A stretch of 64,000 bases of DNA from Bretschneidera sinensis (Eukaryota; Streptophyta; Magnoliopsida; Brassicales; Akaniaceae): assembly GCA_023935145.1 (NCBI GenBank), contig CM043702.1, positions 108,658,088 to 108,722,087 on the forward strand, given 5' to 3'. The position numbers and the translations under genes were made by a program. The notes beneath the pieces were generated by a model. That model saw only the letters and a program-made list of their open reading frames with translations. It had not been told where the DNA came from and did not search any database. Each line of letters begins with the position of its first letter. Position 1 is the first letter of the stretch. Positions 32,753 through 43,700 of the stretch are shown piece by piece.

Positions 32753-33924
32753 TGTAGACCGAGGCCTAAACCCAAAAGGCATACTAATTGAATTGGGTTT
32801 TAAAAACTTTTTGCAATTAACAAACACATTTTAAAATTTTAATCATTTAAAAGAAAACAACAAATTAATTGCTTGAAATTAAAAGAGTAAAGGAAGAGAA
32901 TATGCAAACCCTGTTTATAGTGGTTCAACAATATCAGAATCACTCCGACCTTACATCAACTCTCTTTAAGGAATCTCCTTGAAGTAATCCACTAATGATA
33001 GTCAAGCAACTTCACGGGTGTTGCCAAAACCTTACAAATACTCTCTTCCATAAGGAAGTTACAAGGAAGTGTTTAATGCCTAAACACTCTAAGAGTTACT
33101 TCAACTCTTTCTTTTCATAATGATCGATATTGATTGTAAAGGAAAACAAGAGAGATAGAAATGAATGCTTTACAAGATGAAGATTGTCTCTCTTTCAAGA
33201 TCAAAGCTTAAAGAATGGCTCATAAAGAAATTTTTTGAAAACTTTTAAGAGTATTAATGAGCTATATAAGAAATTGAGTGTTATTACTTGTCATAAATAC
33301 TCATTAAAGAGGGGTATTTATAGTCTTGTCTTTATATGGCTATTAGACACTAGTTAGGGTAGTTTAGAGAATTAAATGCTCAAGTCTCGTGTCTCAAACG
33401 GTCATATTTTTGAATTGCCAATCAACTGTGTCCTTGTACCAGTCGATTGGGTCATGTAAAATATTTAAATTTTTGGGTATCAAACAGGTACCAGTTGACT
33501 GGGTCCTTGTACCAGTTGACCGGGTCAAAGGCCAGAAGCTACTAACCCTTTTATCAGTCGACTGGTTCAAAGATCTAGTCGATTGGGTTGACCCAGAACT
33601 CATTTTTGAAGCTTTTCAAAGCAGTTTTCACTTAAATACATATTTAGATCATTTTTGTCAAAACATTTTGTGATCAAAATAAGCCATAATTAAGCTAGAT
33701 AATTGAAAGAAAAATTTACTTTTTAATCAACTACCTTAGGAGCTTTTAGTCTTCGTCTTCGATCAACTTTCAAGGTGCAAATGTATCTTTTCAAGTGCGT
33801 ATACTTTTTCTATGTAGCGTGTTGTCTTTGAACAAAGTATCTTTACATCTTAAACACTTAAATAAACTAGGTTAGAACAATTTAACTTTGTTTTGTCATT
33901 ATTAAAATCAAATAAGGGTCAACA
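32753..33924 (-). repeat. 5' LTR of SIRE-like copy 1
   Basis: Plus-strand ends TGTAGACCGAGG and GGGTCAACA, 1172 bp. It carries six AGTCGACT-type palindromes at 33417-33590. The small open frames at 33389-33673 and 33394-33603 owe their repeated (VDW / QST) residues to these palindromes and are not genes. Confidence 0.93.
33417..33590. repeat. AGTCGACT-type palindrome array, 5' LTR of SIRE-like copy 1
   Basis: Six variants: CCAATCAACTGTGTCC, CCAGTCGATTGGGTC, CCAGTTGACTGGGTCC, CCAGTTGACCGGGTC, TCAGTCGACTGGTTC, CTAGTCGATTGGGTTG. Confidence 0.88.
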
Positions 33925-33929
33925 CATGT
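33925..33929. other. target site duplication CATGT (right)
   Basis: Matches 14627-14631 exactly. Confidence 0.9.
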
Positions 33930-34620
33930 AAATATGAACATTCTTAATGGACCTAAGGGGGTCTGAATTCTTTATGGACTAAAGGGGGTCCAAATTCTTT
34001 TTAAGGAACAAAAAAAAAAACATGTGATTGATAGTAACTTAGAAATGAGTCTTTAACTTAGAAGACATGAAGTTTACATTTTTTTTTAAAACTAAACTAA
34101 CGAAAAGAATATTAAATCTAGTATTGATTTAACACTACATTTACCGAAGGGATTAAATTATGACTATTAGTGAGGAAAAAGACATACAACTAGTGAGGAG
34201 AAATTAAATACTAAGATTGCAAAGAAAACTAGTAAATACTTAAAATTAAGATAGATTTTATCAAGTATACTAAATTATCTAATCTATTTTCAATATGGTT
34301 TGAACATGTAAATCGTACTAGCAATTTATTTTATAACTAGAAGAAATTTAACCAACCTTCTTTGGCTAAGAAAAATTTTTGCAGGTGGAGGATGTACTTG
34401 ATTAAGGATTAGAAGACAAATTTTTTAGGGGTGGCTGAATTTTAAACGAAATGCACTCTCTTGTTCTTTCTTTGTTTTTCTTTGTTGTTTATTCTCTCTT
34501 TTAATCACTACACTTCTCTCTCTCTTTTTTATGCTTCTCAAAAGACTTTGTATGTCTCACAAAGTTTTTCATCATCTTCGCTTTTTTTTTTTTTGCATCT
34601 TGCTTTCTTTGTGTTGAATG
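33930..34620. other. no gene seen; pyrimidine-rich, promoter-like on the minus strand
   Basis: Right flank of the SIRE-like insertion. Near 33950-34000 two AAGGGGGTC phrases repeat with about 30-bp spacing. From 34440 to 34600 the plus strand is T/C-rich. On the minus strand a TATA-like CTATAAATGC lies at about 34624-34633 followed by purine-rich leader-like sequence, so this could be an LTR or promoter reading left. I found no product. Confidence 0.4.
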
Positions 34621-34639
34621 GGGGCATTTATAGAGGGAG

Positions 34640-35425
34640 TGAAGGTAGTCTAAGGGAGTAAAAAAAACAACAAAAATGACAAGTAGATGAAGGTATGGCC
34701 GGCTATTTGAGAAGTGCGGGAGGAAGAGTGCAAATTTTTATGTTGGACATGTGACTTTTGATGCATAGAAAAGAGCGAGAGAGCTTAGGAAGGAAGGTGT
34801 CATTAACATAATAAGAAAGGAATGAGGAAGACTTCCTCCTTTAGGTGGCCAGCCACGGGGAAGAGGAAATGGTGATTTTTGAGGTGTGATGGGTGACTTT
34901 TGAAGTATGGGAATAAGGGAGAAAGCTTAGGAAAGAATGTGTGGTTAATAAAGTAAAAAAAGAGAGAGGAAGACTTCTTCTTTTGATGGTCAAAAGAACA
35001 AATTTTAAGATGGATGAGTGGATTTTAAGAATGGTAAATGTGTAATTAAAACAAAAGAGAGGGAGAAATCCTCCCTCACATGGCCAGCAACAGCAAGAGG
35101 AATAGTACAGTTTCTTGGTTAAAAAAAAAAGGGTTTTGATGCATGAAAAAGTGGGGAAGCTAAAAAAAAAAAAAAATTGTGTGAGACTAAGGTAAAAGAG
35201 AGGAAGAAGACTTCATATTTTCTCATCACATGATCAACTACGTAGATAAGGCAAAAGTCCAGATTTTATGTTAGACACGTGATGTGGGATGTGGGTGCAT
35301 GAAAAAGTGTGGAAAACAAAGGGGGTAATGGGGAAATAATAAGGGAAAAGAGAGAGGAAAAGAATTCCTCTTCTTCAACCATGTGGTTGTCCATCAAAAG
35401 GAAGGAAAGAAAAAATACATTTTTA
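34640..35425. repeat. degenerate tandem repeat of roughly 150 bp, five to six units
   Basis: Each unit has a GGAAGACTTCCTCC-like purine/pyrimidine segment, a TGGCCAGC/TGGTCAA segment, then ATTTT..GTG..TTTTGATGCATGAAAAAG and a GAAAGCTTAGGAAAG segment. The TGGCCAGC anchors lie near 34696, 34850, 34987, 35081, 35229 and 35383. One unit is shortened. No open frame. Origin unknown. Confidence 0.7.
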
Positions 35426-36790
35426 TGTGAAAAAGAGAATTTTTTTTGAAAATTGAAAAAAAAATGCTAAGTGGAAAGTGAAATTGAAAATTTATCCACA
35501 AAATTGAAAGTTTTATTGGGTTTGAAATTTTAGGCCAAACGTGTTTAAGTTTAACAAAAATTAATGGGTTTTAATGAGTTTTGAATTGATCCAAAATTTA
35601 ATTGAAGACTTTGAATTTGAAATTATTAGAATCAAATAAGACCAAATTGATTTTAAACTCAAAATGGATTAAACAAAAAAATTTTGCAATTAGTTCTAAT
35701 ATGAAATTAAATTCAACCAATATGCTTTAAATTAACTTAAAAACAAGTATCAAACATAGTCATAGTTAATAAACATCTCATGATTGTTAAAACAAGTTAT
35801 TCAAAACCAGTGTTTTAAAAAATGAGAGCGTTGGATGAAGTATTTTACCCCAAGGCATTGGGACGAAAACTTTTGAAAAATGTTGAGACATTTTAAATAA
35901 ATTAATTAAATGATAAAAATGCTAACTTTTTTTATAAAAGAAAATTGAATAAATGTAAAAAAAATTAATTATCAACCAACCTTAACAAAAAAACTTAAGA
36001 ATGAATATTTATCAAAATATTTCACAAACTTTATCTTATTAATAAGCTTAATAAAACTTACTGATTAATTTAAAACTCAGTTTATACTTAACGACACTAC
36101 AACACACCTAATCTCTCATTGTGACCCTGTTTTCAGTATTTTGACATCAATTTTGCCCATCTAAGGGAAATAATAAATCTAATCTAATATTGTCAAAGTA
36201 AAATTCATTTTCTGTCTAAGATACCATAAAAATTTGAGATTCAGCGTAGCCGCAGTACTTGAAATTGAAAATCCAAGGTAGCGCGTCCTCAGAGCAAATT
36301 TCAAAATTGAAAGGAATCAAAGCAAAAGCTAAATGGGCGCTGTTGATATAATAGGAAATTTTGCAGAATAAATAGGCAACATTGAGAAACTGAATAGTTG
36401 CTTTCGCTGTTGAACCCACAAACATGAAAACAGTTGCTAGTAGTTGTTAATTAACTAATCACTTTATAATAAACACTCAAGAAATCATACCTAAAATCTA
36501 AAATGATTTGCTTTTATCAATTTTCAATGTCTGGTGAGTTGTTGAAAAACTTGAAGCAGAAAATGATATTTATTTCTTCTAGGTTAGAGGTGGCTTTTAT
36601 CACTTTTTGTTCTAAGTTTGTGGAAGGAATCCAAGATATCATCCTTCATTTGTTTCTGGAGTTGATAAACTCTGTCCCATGTGACCTCATTGTTTTTTTA
36701 TTTTGTTCCTTCAGCCATGAGTAAGAGATTTGAAAAAAAAAAAAGGAAAAAAAAAAGAGGAGAAGATGATAGAGTTAATGAAAGCATCAC
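35426..36790. other. no gene seen; AT-rich
   Basis: AT-rich with A-runs and AAATT motifs. Two short open frames (36216-36425 minus, 36503-36724 plus) have no recognisable motif and no codon pattern that persuades me. GAGCGTTGGATGAAG...GGCATTGGGACG near 35826-35875 loosely resembles 39165-39215, suggesting a short dispersed repeat. Confidence 0.45.
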
Positions 36791-37135
36791 TGATATATTC
36801 CCTAGCTCAGAACGGGTAACTTGATTTCGAGTACAAGTATAACTCCAAGAATGCTACAAGATTGTAACAAAGAGAGAAAAGGAATTCTGAAAATTTTCAT
36901 TGATTGATTCAGTACGAGTACAAGTCCTATTTATAAAAGTTTAAAACTACTTAGTTAACTAAGTTCGAGAGTTATAAAGTTAGTTACAATTATGTTTTAC
37001 AGTTAAGAACCCTTAACCTTTTTGTAACTAACTAACTAATCTTGCCTTCTTCTTAGTCCTTTCCCTTATGCTATCCGAATTGTCTTGTCTTTCAACCCTT
37101 GGAGTCTTAAGGACCTTCTAGGCTCCTGGACAATA
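36791..37135 (-). mobile_element. inverted 3' end (coding tail and LTR) of chromovirus 2 family
   Basis: The minus strand matches 47900-48230: GGTCCTTAAGACTCCAAG (coding tail), AAGAAGAAGGCAAGAT (polypurine-like), TAGTTAGTTAG, AAACTT.TATAAATAGGAC (TATA box) and TCTGAGCTAGGGAA at the LTR end. The LTR part is about 36791-37039. No other part of this copy is present. Confidence 0.88.
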
Positions 37136-37136
37136 G

Positions 37137-37320
37137 ATATGTGGGCTTACATTAATTAGGACTTATTTGGTTTTGATATAAAACAAGTTAAGTATTGATC
37201 TATTAAGGGAGACATCGCTCAATAGAGTAATATATTTACAGTGAGCTTAGTATTCTAATATGTCTAATATGGACTAACTAGTGTAGGTCATAGTAAACTT
37301 TTGGACCTTTGATGGGCGGA
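37137..37320 (+). mobile_element. partial copia LTR related to 51209-51520
   Basis: The plus strand from TGGGCTTACATTAATT to GGACCTTTGATGGGCG matches the reverse complement of about 51330-51500, with many substitutions. Both LTR ends are missing or diverged. It abuts the inverted chromovirus end. Confidence 0.8.
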
Positions 37321-37820
37321 CCATTATATTATAATATAAAGTATAAGCTAGGTCACCTCTTATTCTCAACCCTAAGAAACACATTGGGAAAAACTTGCCC
37401 CATTGAAAGTTAGTATGCCCATTTTGTTCGACCTCATAAAAAAGATTTGTATTTTGAAGAAAAATTGAAATTGATATATTCTCATTTCCTTATTCATTAG
37501 AGTTCATTTTCAATTTTTCATATTATAGTTAATTTCAAGAAATTTGGAAAGTCAAAAGAAAATGAATTTTGTTTTTTTTTTTCTTCAGAAGAAGGAAGGA
37601 AAAGAGAGGCAAAAAGGACCAAATGAATGAAAAAGAAAAGCCTAACTTCTAAATTTTCCTAAGACCCATACAACCCCCAAACACCAGCCTAAATGAATCA
37701 TCAGAACCATTTTGGACTGCATGTTTTCCTCAAAGAGTCAAGCTAGGTCCAAATCTGTTTGGGCCGAAATATTAATATAGGCTCGTTTCTGTGCTCAGCC
37801 CAGACAAAACAAATGAAAAC
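37321..37820. other. no gene seen
   Basis: AT-rich sequence with a poly-T run near 37571. Possibly divergent LTR at the left edge (continuing the copia LTR). Nothing else recognised. Confidence 0.5.
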
Positions 37821-38402
37821 AGACCCAAACTCCCAACCTAACTCAATGACCCGTGACCCGGAATTTACCCTACCCGTTTGCTAAAGTATAAAAATCCCTC
37901 TTAACCCAGCTAAAATAAACCCTATTCTACCTCGTCCCTTCCATCTCTGTGCCGCAACATCTCAAAACCCTATCTCTGTCTTCTAACTACCATTTCTTTC
38001 TTCTCCAAATTCTCCCTCCCTCAACCATAACTAAGGAAACTCTAGAAACTTATAGAAGTTTTACACCTCATCTTCATCTTTGTTGTCATTCGCACTAGAA
38101 TATAAGATGAGTACCCTTTTCTTTTGTCAATTAGCAAACGATGATCCATCCTTAGCCCTTTGATAATCCTAAGATAAAGAGATCGCTTTTTTCTCTCTTT
38201 GCGTGTCGCGTTGCTGGCAGAAAGAATGTCGCAAAACCGTTTCAACATCGCTGACCCCCCGAGATTTCCCAAATTCTTTTTTTTTCCTCATTTTTTTTTC
38301 TTTTCGAATTGATTGGTCTATAAATACTAATGGGGGTATTTTCATTTGGCAAGGGTTATACGGGGAGAGAATTGGAGAGCTTCGGAGAGAAAAGCACCAA
38401 GG
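37821..38402 (+). promoter_or_regulatory. plant promoter-like region with TATA boxes and telo-box motifs
   Basis: TATAAAAAT at 37887-37895 and TATAAATA at 38319-38326; AAACCCTA-type telo boxes at 37917-37925 and 37965-37972; C/T-rich leader tracts typical of plant 5' ends. The second TATA is about 84 bp before an ATG at 38403. Telo boxes are common upstream of plant housekeeping genes. It could also be a decayed element promoter. Confidence 0.45.
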
Positions 38403-38412
38403 ATGGCTCAAG
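38403..38412 (+). CDS. candidate first exon (ATG GCT CAA G | GT), gene not recovered
   Basis: The ATG context AAGG-ATG-GC is good for plants, and CAAG|GTATTG is a good 5' splice donor. The following 700 bp are T-rich and intron-like. I cannot find a second exon before the chromovirus at 39465, so this is either a gene broken by insertion or a chance match. Function unknown: only Met-Ala-Gln is readable. Confidence 0.25.
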
Positions 38413-39464
38413 GTATTGACCATTGTTTCTTGTAGAAATTGGTGGAAAGCGAATGAGCTTTTAGACATTTAGGATTTTCTTTTATGTTAAATTATTCTTT
38501 ATAAAATCTGTGAAGGGGGTTCTAGGATTTTAGATTGGGAAAATAGTTTTGACTTCTTGTTGGATGCTCAAGGGTGGATCCTTCTCGGCTAAGGAATCTA
38601 TTTCTCGATATCTTGGTTTGCTCTATTAGATTGTGAATGTGTAGATATGTGTTTATGTACAATTTCTTAGTTTCCTCTCTTAGATTGTGAATATGTACAA
38701 TTTATTGGTTTTCTCTAATCTACAAAAATGATTTTAAATAAACGATATATTAATGATGACTTGTGAATTTGTGTATGGCTTGGCGTGATTAGAAAGCTCC
38801 AATTAATTACCAAAACGTTCTTTCTTTACATATTTACATGAACGTCAGTTTTTCTACGTATTATGCATAAATTATTTAAGAGGATCTTGTTGTTTGATGC
38901 TGCTATTTTGTGTGTTCGTATATTGAAAGTTTGAAGAGTCCAAGTCTGTTTCGGTCTCGGTAACAAATCTTAAGGGCCAATTTGATGGTACATTTTACTT
39001 ATAACTAAACTTTTTACTCTGTTTTGTATGTTTTGTCAAATGTGATTTGGGGGTGATTAGTCTTGAGCTGCAATGCATGCTGTTAGGATAGTGGTCTAAG
39101 CCTATATATAGCATACAATAACGCTGCTATGGTATCAACTGTTGCTTTTTTTACATGTTTTGAAGAATGTATTCGGAGGCGCTCTTGGGGCATGCTCGAG
39201 GTGAGTCCCGGAACGTATCGGTAAAAGGCAGACCAAAAACGTCCCGGGGCGCTATCTTTTAGATGTTTTGTTTATGAGGCGTGCATTTTTACTTGGGACG
39301 TTCACCCGATCCGAATGGGTGTATGCCCCGTAAATAATTTTTTTAAAGTTGCATGGCAAATCGACATGGTTTTATGTTTAGAGTAAAATCCCTCCCCTAT
39401 CAAAAAGATTTTGTATTGGGCAATGCTAGGGTTATTATATCAGTTCTCTTATTCTTCGCAATTA
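38413..39464. other. no gene seen; intron-like T-rich DNA, then a GC-richer short repeat
   Basis: 38413-39060 resembles a plant first intron. 39150-39320 has GGAGGCGCTCTTGGGGC, GAGTCCCGGAACG and ACGTCCCGGGGCG, a CpG-bearing stretch unlike its surroundings; it may be a dispersed repeat. The left end of the chromovirus (LTR, primer site) is not found. Confidence 0.45.
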
Positions 39465-40162
39465 CCAAATCCTAAAAATCAAATATTAATTCAAGCAAAT
39501 CAAATTGGATTTTCCAAGATTTAGTTAAGGAGATCCTTCATATTGGTTGTTCAAGGTGAAACAATTCTTCTTATATCATCAAACTTATGAATTCCTAAGC
39601 TTACTATGGTTTCTTTCCACTTAAATGGTTCAACATCAAGTTGGTATCAATGGATGTACCAAAACAATCAATTAAGGGGCTGGAAAGAATTTGTTTATGC
39701 TTATAAGAAAGATTTGGACCATCTCTCTTTCATAATCCCCAAGGCAACCTAAGCTAACATAACAAACATCAGTCCAAGATTATAAAGATAAGTTTGAAGC
39801 AGTATCTTGCAAAGTTTCTGGCCTCGTTGAGCAATTCTTGAAGAGTTGTTTCATTTCAAGATTTAAACTTCAATCAAGAGGGAAGTTTTGCTTTAGAGAC
39901 GTCTTGGTTTACATCTATCCATTATAATAGTAAGAATGTTGGAAGCAGAAATGACTAAAAGATACTTGTCCACAAAGAGTTGGGGCCCTAAAAAAGCTAC
40001 AAATCCTATACCACCATTACCATAACCCAAAGCCATTATTAAAAGGCTTACACCATAAGAACAACAACTGAGGAGGGAAAAGGACTATGTTTAAATTGTG
40101 ATGAGAAGTATAGCCCAGGACACAAATGCAAGAAATAAAGCACACTGTGTCTTTTAGAAGGA
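39465..40162 (+). pseudogene. chromovirus 2 Gag, broken
   Basis: Readable as IKLDFPRFS, stop, GDPSYWLFKVKQFF, then in another frame VSMVSFHLNGSTSSWYQWM and LRGWKEFVYAYKK. Further right come KREVLL and, near 40080, LNCDEKYSPGHKCKK-like sequence (zinc knuckle C..C..G H..C). Multiple frameshifts separate the blocks. Confidence 0.8.
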
Positions 40163-40845
40163 ATGGAGTTAGAAGATGACACCACACTAGAGGAGTTTAA
40201 CAATCTAGAAACTTGGCTTCCAGGTATTGATACTAGCCCTACTATAAGCTTTCGTGCATTAATGGGTCATGCATCTCCTCAAACATTAAGGTTAAAAGGA
40301 AAGATTGGGGGACAAACATTAAAAGTACAAATAGATGGAGGTAGTACTCACAATTTTATCCAAAAAAAAATTGCACACTTCTTAGGATTGACCATTATCC
40401 TTCACATCATTTCAAAGTATAAATGGGGAATGGTGAGTACTTGTCTTGCATTGGTATATGTCATGTAGTAGAAATATGGTTGCAAGATCATAAGTTTAGT
40501 ATTGATTTCTTTATCATACTTATCCAAGGAATTGATGTTGTGTTAGGAGTACAATGGCTACAAAATTTAGGTCTTTCACCACTGATTATAGGACTTTAAC
40601 CATGGAATTTGTGTGGAAGGGAAAACCAGTATTGTTACAAGGCAAACAAAGACTAGATTATGATATGGTAGGGTATAGTAAACTGAGGAAGATGACAATT
40701 ACTGATTCATTATCTACTTGTTTTATGTTAATGTCCATTTATGACCCTGAACAACAAGAACAAGGGCCTATGATTTTCAAAAACCCAATTTACCCCAAAT
40801 TCATAACATTTTATAAGGGTGTCTTTGATGAACCTAATGGGTTAC
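40163..40845 (+). pseudogene. chromovirus 2 protease and pre-RT linker
   Basis: The frame 40163-40468 gives MELEDDTTLEEFNNLETW, SFRALMGHASPQTLRLKG and VQIDGGSTHNFIQ. The last is the retropepsin motif with D-G-G for D-S/T-G, so probably inactive. A second frame (40554-40862) carries the linker to YKGVFDEPNGLL, where the copia insertion interrupts NG-LPPTRR. Confidence 0.85.
40841..40845. other. left target site duplication GTTAC
   Basis: GTTAC here and ATTAC at 45387-45391 flank the inserted copia. Removing the insert restores the reading ...NGLPPTRRVDH in chromovirus 2, which confirms the junctions. Confidence 0.88.
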
Positions 40846-40882
40846 TGTTGGTATCTGTTTAATCCTTAGACAAATACTAACA
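40846..40882. repeat. 37-bp fold-back: both strands' LTR starts joined
   Basis: TGTTGGTATCTGTTTAA, then TCC, then TTAGACAAATACTAACA. The second arm is the inverse of the first with three mismatches and matches the family LTR start TGTTGGTATTTGTCTAAGG. It therefore joins an outward plus-strand LTR start to a minus-strand LTR start. Confidence 0.85.
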
Positions 40883-40898
40883 ATCTCTACCTTTGTCT
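40883..40898 (-). other. polypurine tract of copia copy 2
   Basis: The minus strand reads GACAAAGGTAGAGAT next to the LTR start, identical in kind to copy 1 (7901-7915). Confidence 0.85.
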
Positions 40899-40963
40899 AA
40901 GCGATTAAACCCGAACTCATTGTGCAGAGAACTCATGATCCAAACTCAACTTGAGTCACCATA

Positions 40964-41359
40964 TCAACCGACTCCAATCCTAAGAAGTCCAAGGCAATGA
41001 TTGAACTTACTTAGAGGTAGAACTTTGGTGCCTAAATCTGCAGGATTTTCTTCCGTTGCAACTTTGTCCACATGAATGCATCCTTTTGTAACATTTTCCC
41101 GAATGAAATGATACCGAACATCCATATGCTTAGTCCTCTCAAGGAACATTGGGTTCCTACACAAGTGCAATGCACTTTGGCTATTCGAAAACACCACCAC
41201 CTGCTCATTTAGGACCTTCCACTCATCCAAAAACCCTTTGCACCACATAGCCTCCTTTATGGCTTCCGTTGCCACTATGTACTCAACCTCGGTTGTTGGG
41301 AGTGCTACCACCGGCTGCCTCTGAGCCTTCAAGTACCTCAGCAACCACTTCATCCTAAG
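40964..41359 (-). pseudogene. copia copy 2 RNase H
   Basis: Open for 129 codons: MKWLLRYLKAQRQPVVA, TTEVEYIVATEAIKEAMW, VVVFSNSQSALHLCRNP, RTKHMDVRYHFIREN and ADLGTKVLPL. Better preserved than in copy 1; matches the copia RNase H end. The D of DSQSA is Asn here. Confidence 0.9.
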
Positions 41360-42257
41360 TCAAAGCTCCTTTCCGGGATTACTCACAAATCTGCTGAGAA
41401 CTCTAATTGCCTGAGAAATGTCGGGTCTAGTGCTTACCATCATGAACATGATTGATCCAACCGCACTAGAGTAAGGGACATTTTCCATTTCCTTCTTCTC
41501 CTCATCCGTTCCAAGACATTGTTCGCTAGAGAACTTGAAATGACCAGCAAGGGGAATCTTCACTGGTTTACCAGCTTCCATAGAAAACTTATACAACACC
41601 TTTTCTATGTAGGAAAACTGAGAAACCTTCAACCTGTTTCTCTCCCTTTCCTGAATTATTCTCATCCCAAGGATTTTTTGTGCAGACCATGATCCTTCCT
41701 CTCGAACTCCTCACTGAGTTGAGATTTCAACCTTTCTATCCTCTCCCTACTGTTATCAACCAATAGTATATCATTAGCATAGATGAGGATACTCACCATT
41801 TCCTCCACCTTGTGTCAAGGTGAGAAAGTTTATGTGAAATCTATGCATCCTCTTTGCGTGAGCCCCTTCGCCACCAGCCTAGCCTTGTTCCAAACTTCAT
41901 CCCCTGGAGGGTTCCTTTCTTTGATCTTGTAAATCCACAACTCTCTGTTTTCCTAGAATATACACCAATTCCCAAGAGTTGTTTTTCCTCAAAGAATGCA
42001 TTTCTTCCTCTATAGCAGCTTCCATCTTGACGAATTCTTACATTCCATGGCATCAATGTAAGTCTTTGGTTCACTTATCCCTCATTCTGTCCAAGGAGCT
42101 GCTGCATTCGCAGCCACAAAACTATATCTCAAAGGTGGTCTGACTAGCCATCTTTCCCGGTCCCTTGTAAGCTGATAGTCATTCTGACTTGCTGCATCAT
42201 CCCCTTCTAGTTCAACCTCCTCATTAGTGTCTTGAGCTTGGCATTCATCAATGGGCT
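41360..42257 (-). pseudogene. copia copy 2 reverse transcriptase with the family deletion
   Basis: The minus strand passes from EEEMHSLRKNN and NNSWELV through broken sequence to TLSP, then directly to HKVEEMVSILIYANDILL (about 41825-41770). The join is at the same place as in copy 1 (7175-7200). The final frame (41665-41360) gives MRIIQERERNRLKVSQFSYI, YSSAVGSIMFMMVSTRPDIS and AIRVLSRFVSNPGKE. The YVDD motif reads YAND. Confidence 0.88.
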
Positions 42258-42958
42258 CTACCTGGTCCGATACTTTCCTTGCTCTATCTGAACTGAATTT
42301 TTCTTGATGTTATGCTCCACAAATACTGAACTGGTTTTCTCACTATCCCATGCAGGGTTAATTTTCTCTAAATAGGGAAATAAATGCTCATTAAAAATGA
42401 CATCCCTACTTATTATGAGTTTAAATCTTTCTTTTTTTCTAAAGACCACAACCTATACCCCTTAACCCCTTCCCGATATCCTAGAAGCACAAATTTTCTA
42501 GACCTTGGGTTAAGTTTATCATCATTTTGATGTGCATACGTAGCACACCCAAAAATCCTAAGGTTGTTCAACTCAGGGGGTTTACCACTCCACATCTCCT
42601 TGGGAGTCTTAAGGTCCACAACCCTAGAGGGCGAGCTATTAACCAAATACGCAGCGGTAGACACCGCTTCCCCCTAAAAAAATTTGGGTAATCCAGATCC
42701 TATAATCATGCACATAACCTTTTCCATAAGGGTCTTGTTGATCCTCTCAGTAACTCCATTTTGCTGAGGGGTTTTCACAACCGTTCTATGTTTTAGAATC
42801 CCATTTAACTTACATAATTGATCAAGTTCCTTGTTAAAAAATTCTAAGCCATTATCGATTCTTAACACCTTAACTACCTTACCCGTTTGAGTTTCTTCCA
42901 GCTTTTTCCATACCATAAACTTATTCAAAGCATCTGTTTTATTTTTAAGCAAATAAAC
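42258..42958 (-). pseudogene. copia copy 2 integrase, second half
   Basis: The frame 42952-42674 gives DALNKFMVWKKLEETQTGKV, VLRIDNGLEFFNKEL (second Asp) and PQQNGVTERINKT (Glu kept). Then AAYLVNSSPSRVVDLKTP, WSGKPPELNNLRIFGCATY and GYREGVKGYRLW. Here the NGV motif that carries a stop in copy 1 is intact. Confidence 0.9.
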
Positions 42959-43700
42959 CTAAACCTTTCTAGAATAATCATCAATTAAGGATAGAAAGTA
43001 AAGATTACCTCCCTGTGTTGGTGTTCTTGCTGGTCCCCAAAGGTCCGCATGAATGTAGTCAAGGATGCCCTTAGACTTGTGCACTCCGGTGTTGAAGCTG
43101 ACTCGATGTTGTTTCCCAAGAACACAACATTCACAGAAATCATGTTTCTCTACTTTGTCACCATTAAGTAAATTGTTCTTGCCGAGAACTTGCAGCCCCT
43201 TTTTGCTCATATGTCCCAAGCGATTATGCCAAAAGGCTGCCTTATCCATCTTAGCCATCAAGCTTGCTGCTTGATCCATGATGTTCGTGTCTCCGATCAT
43301 CTCATAGAGACCATCCTTCATTGCTGCTTTGATCACTATCAAAGATCCCTTAGTTACCTTGATCTTTCCTCCCTCTGCTTTGTATGTGTATCCCATGGAA
43401 TCTAGCTGCCCCAATGAGATCAAATTTCTTCTCAACTCCGGAAGATATCTCACATTCCTCAGCAGCCTAGTAACTCCATCAAACATCCTCAACTGGATGT
43501 CTTCCGTGCCCCTCACTTGGTAAGAAGTATCATTCCCCAGGAAAACCTTTCCATCATTGGTTTCCTTAAAATTATTGAACCAATCCTGGTGAGGACACAT
43601 ATGATAAGTGCACCCGGAATCCAAGATCCATTTCCTGCTGCCTTCTTTCCCTTTGCTAACATTTGAGCACACAACAAGAACGTCATCATCTTGCTATTCT
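42959..43700 (-). pseudogene. copia copy 2 protease and integrase N-terminal half
   Basis: Open for 237 codons: KWILDSGCTYHMCPHQDWF (protease D-S-G), VRMFDGVTRLL-type body, AAFWHNRLGHMSKKGLQVL and FCECCVLGKQHRVSF (HHCC finger), HADLWGPARTP and LSLIDDYSRKV. It is intact across protease to integrase core, unlike copy 1. Confidence 0.92.

Larger units (their letters stand above)
14632..33924 (-). mobile_element. SIRE-like Ty1/copia element with nested insertions (copy 1)
   Basis: LTRs at 14632-15749 and 32753-33924, a primer site and gag next to the right LTR, a polypurine tract next to the left, and matching 5-bp duplications define one minus-strand element 19.3 kb long. About 10.1 kb is later insertion: an Athila-like element and an unclassified 1.2-kb piece. 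The RT sequence (VDDITFGA type, MDVKSAILNG) and the extra ORF after pol fit the SIRE/Maximus lineage. Pol is interrupted by stops. Confidence 0.92.

Noticed and set aside
33389..33673. Repetitive proteins VDW / QST type
   Set aside because: Residue repeats reflect the palindrome array in the LTR; no start context and opposite-strand frames are equally open.
36503..36724. 73-codon plus ORF starting MICFYQFSMSGELLK
   Set aside because: No motif, no promoter, AT-driven composition; not supported as a gene.
38203..38472. 89-codon plus frame over the promoter candidate
   Set aside because: Begins at a non-ATG codon and is Phe-rich because of a poly-T run; the TATA and splice-donor reading explains the area better.
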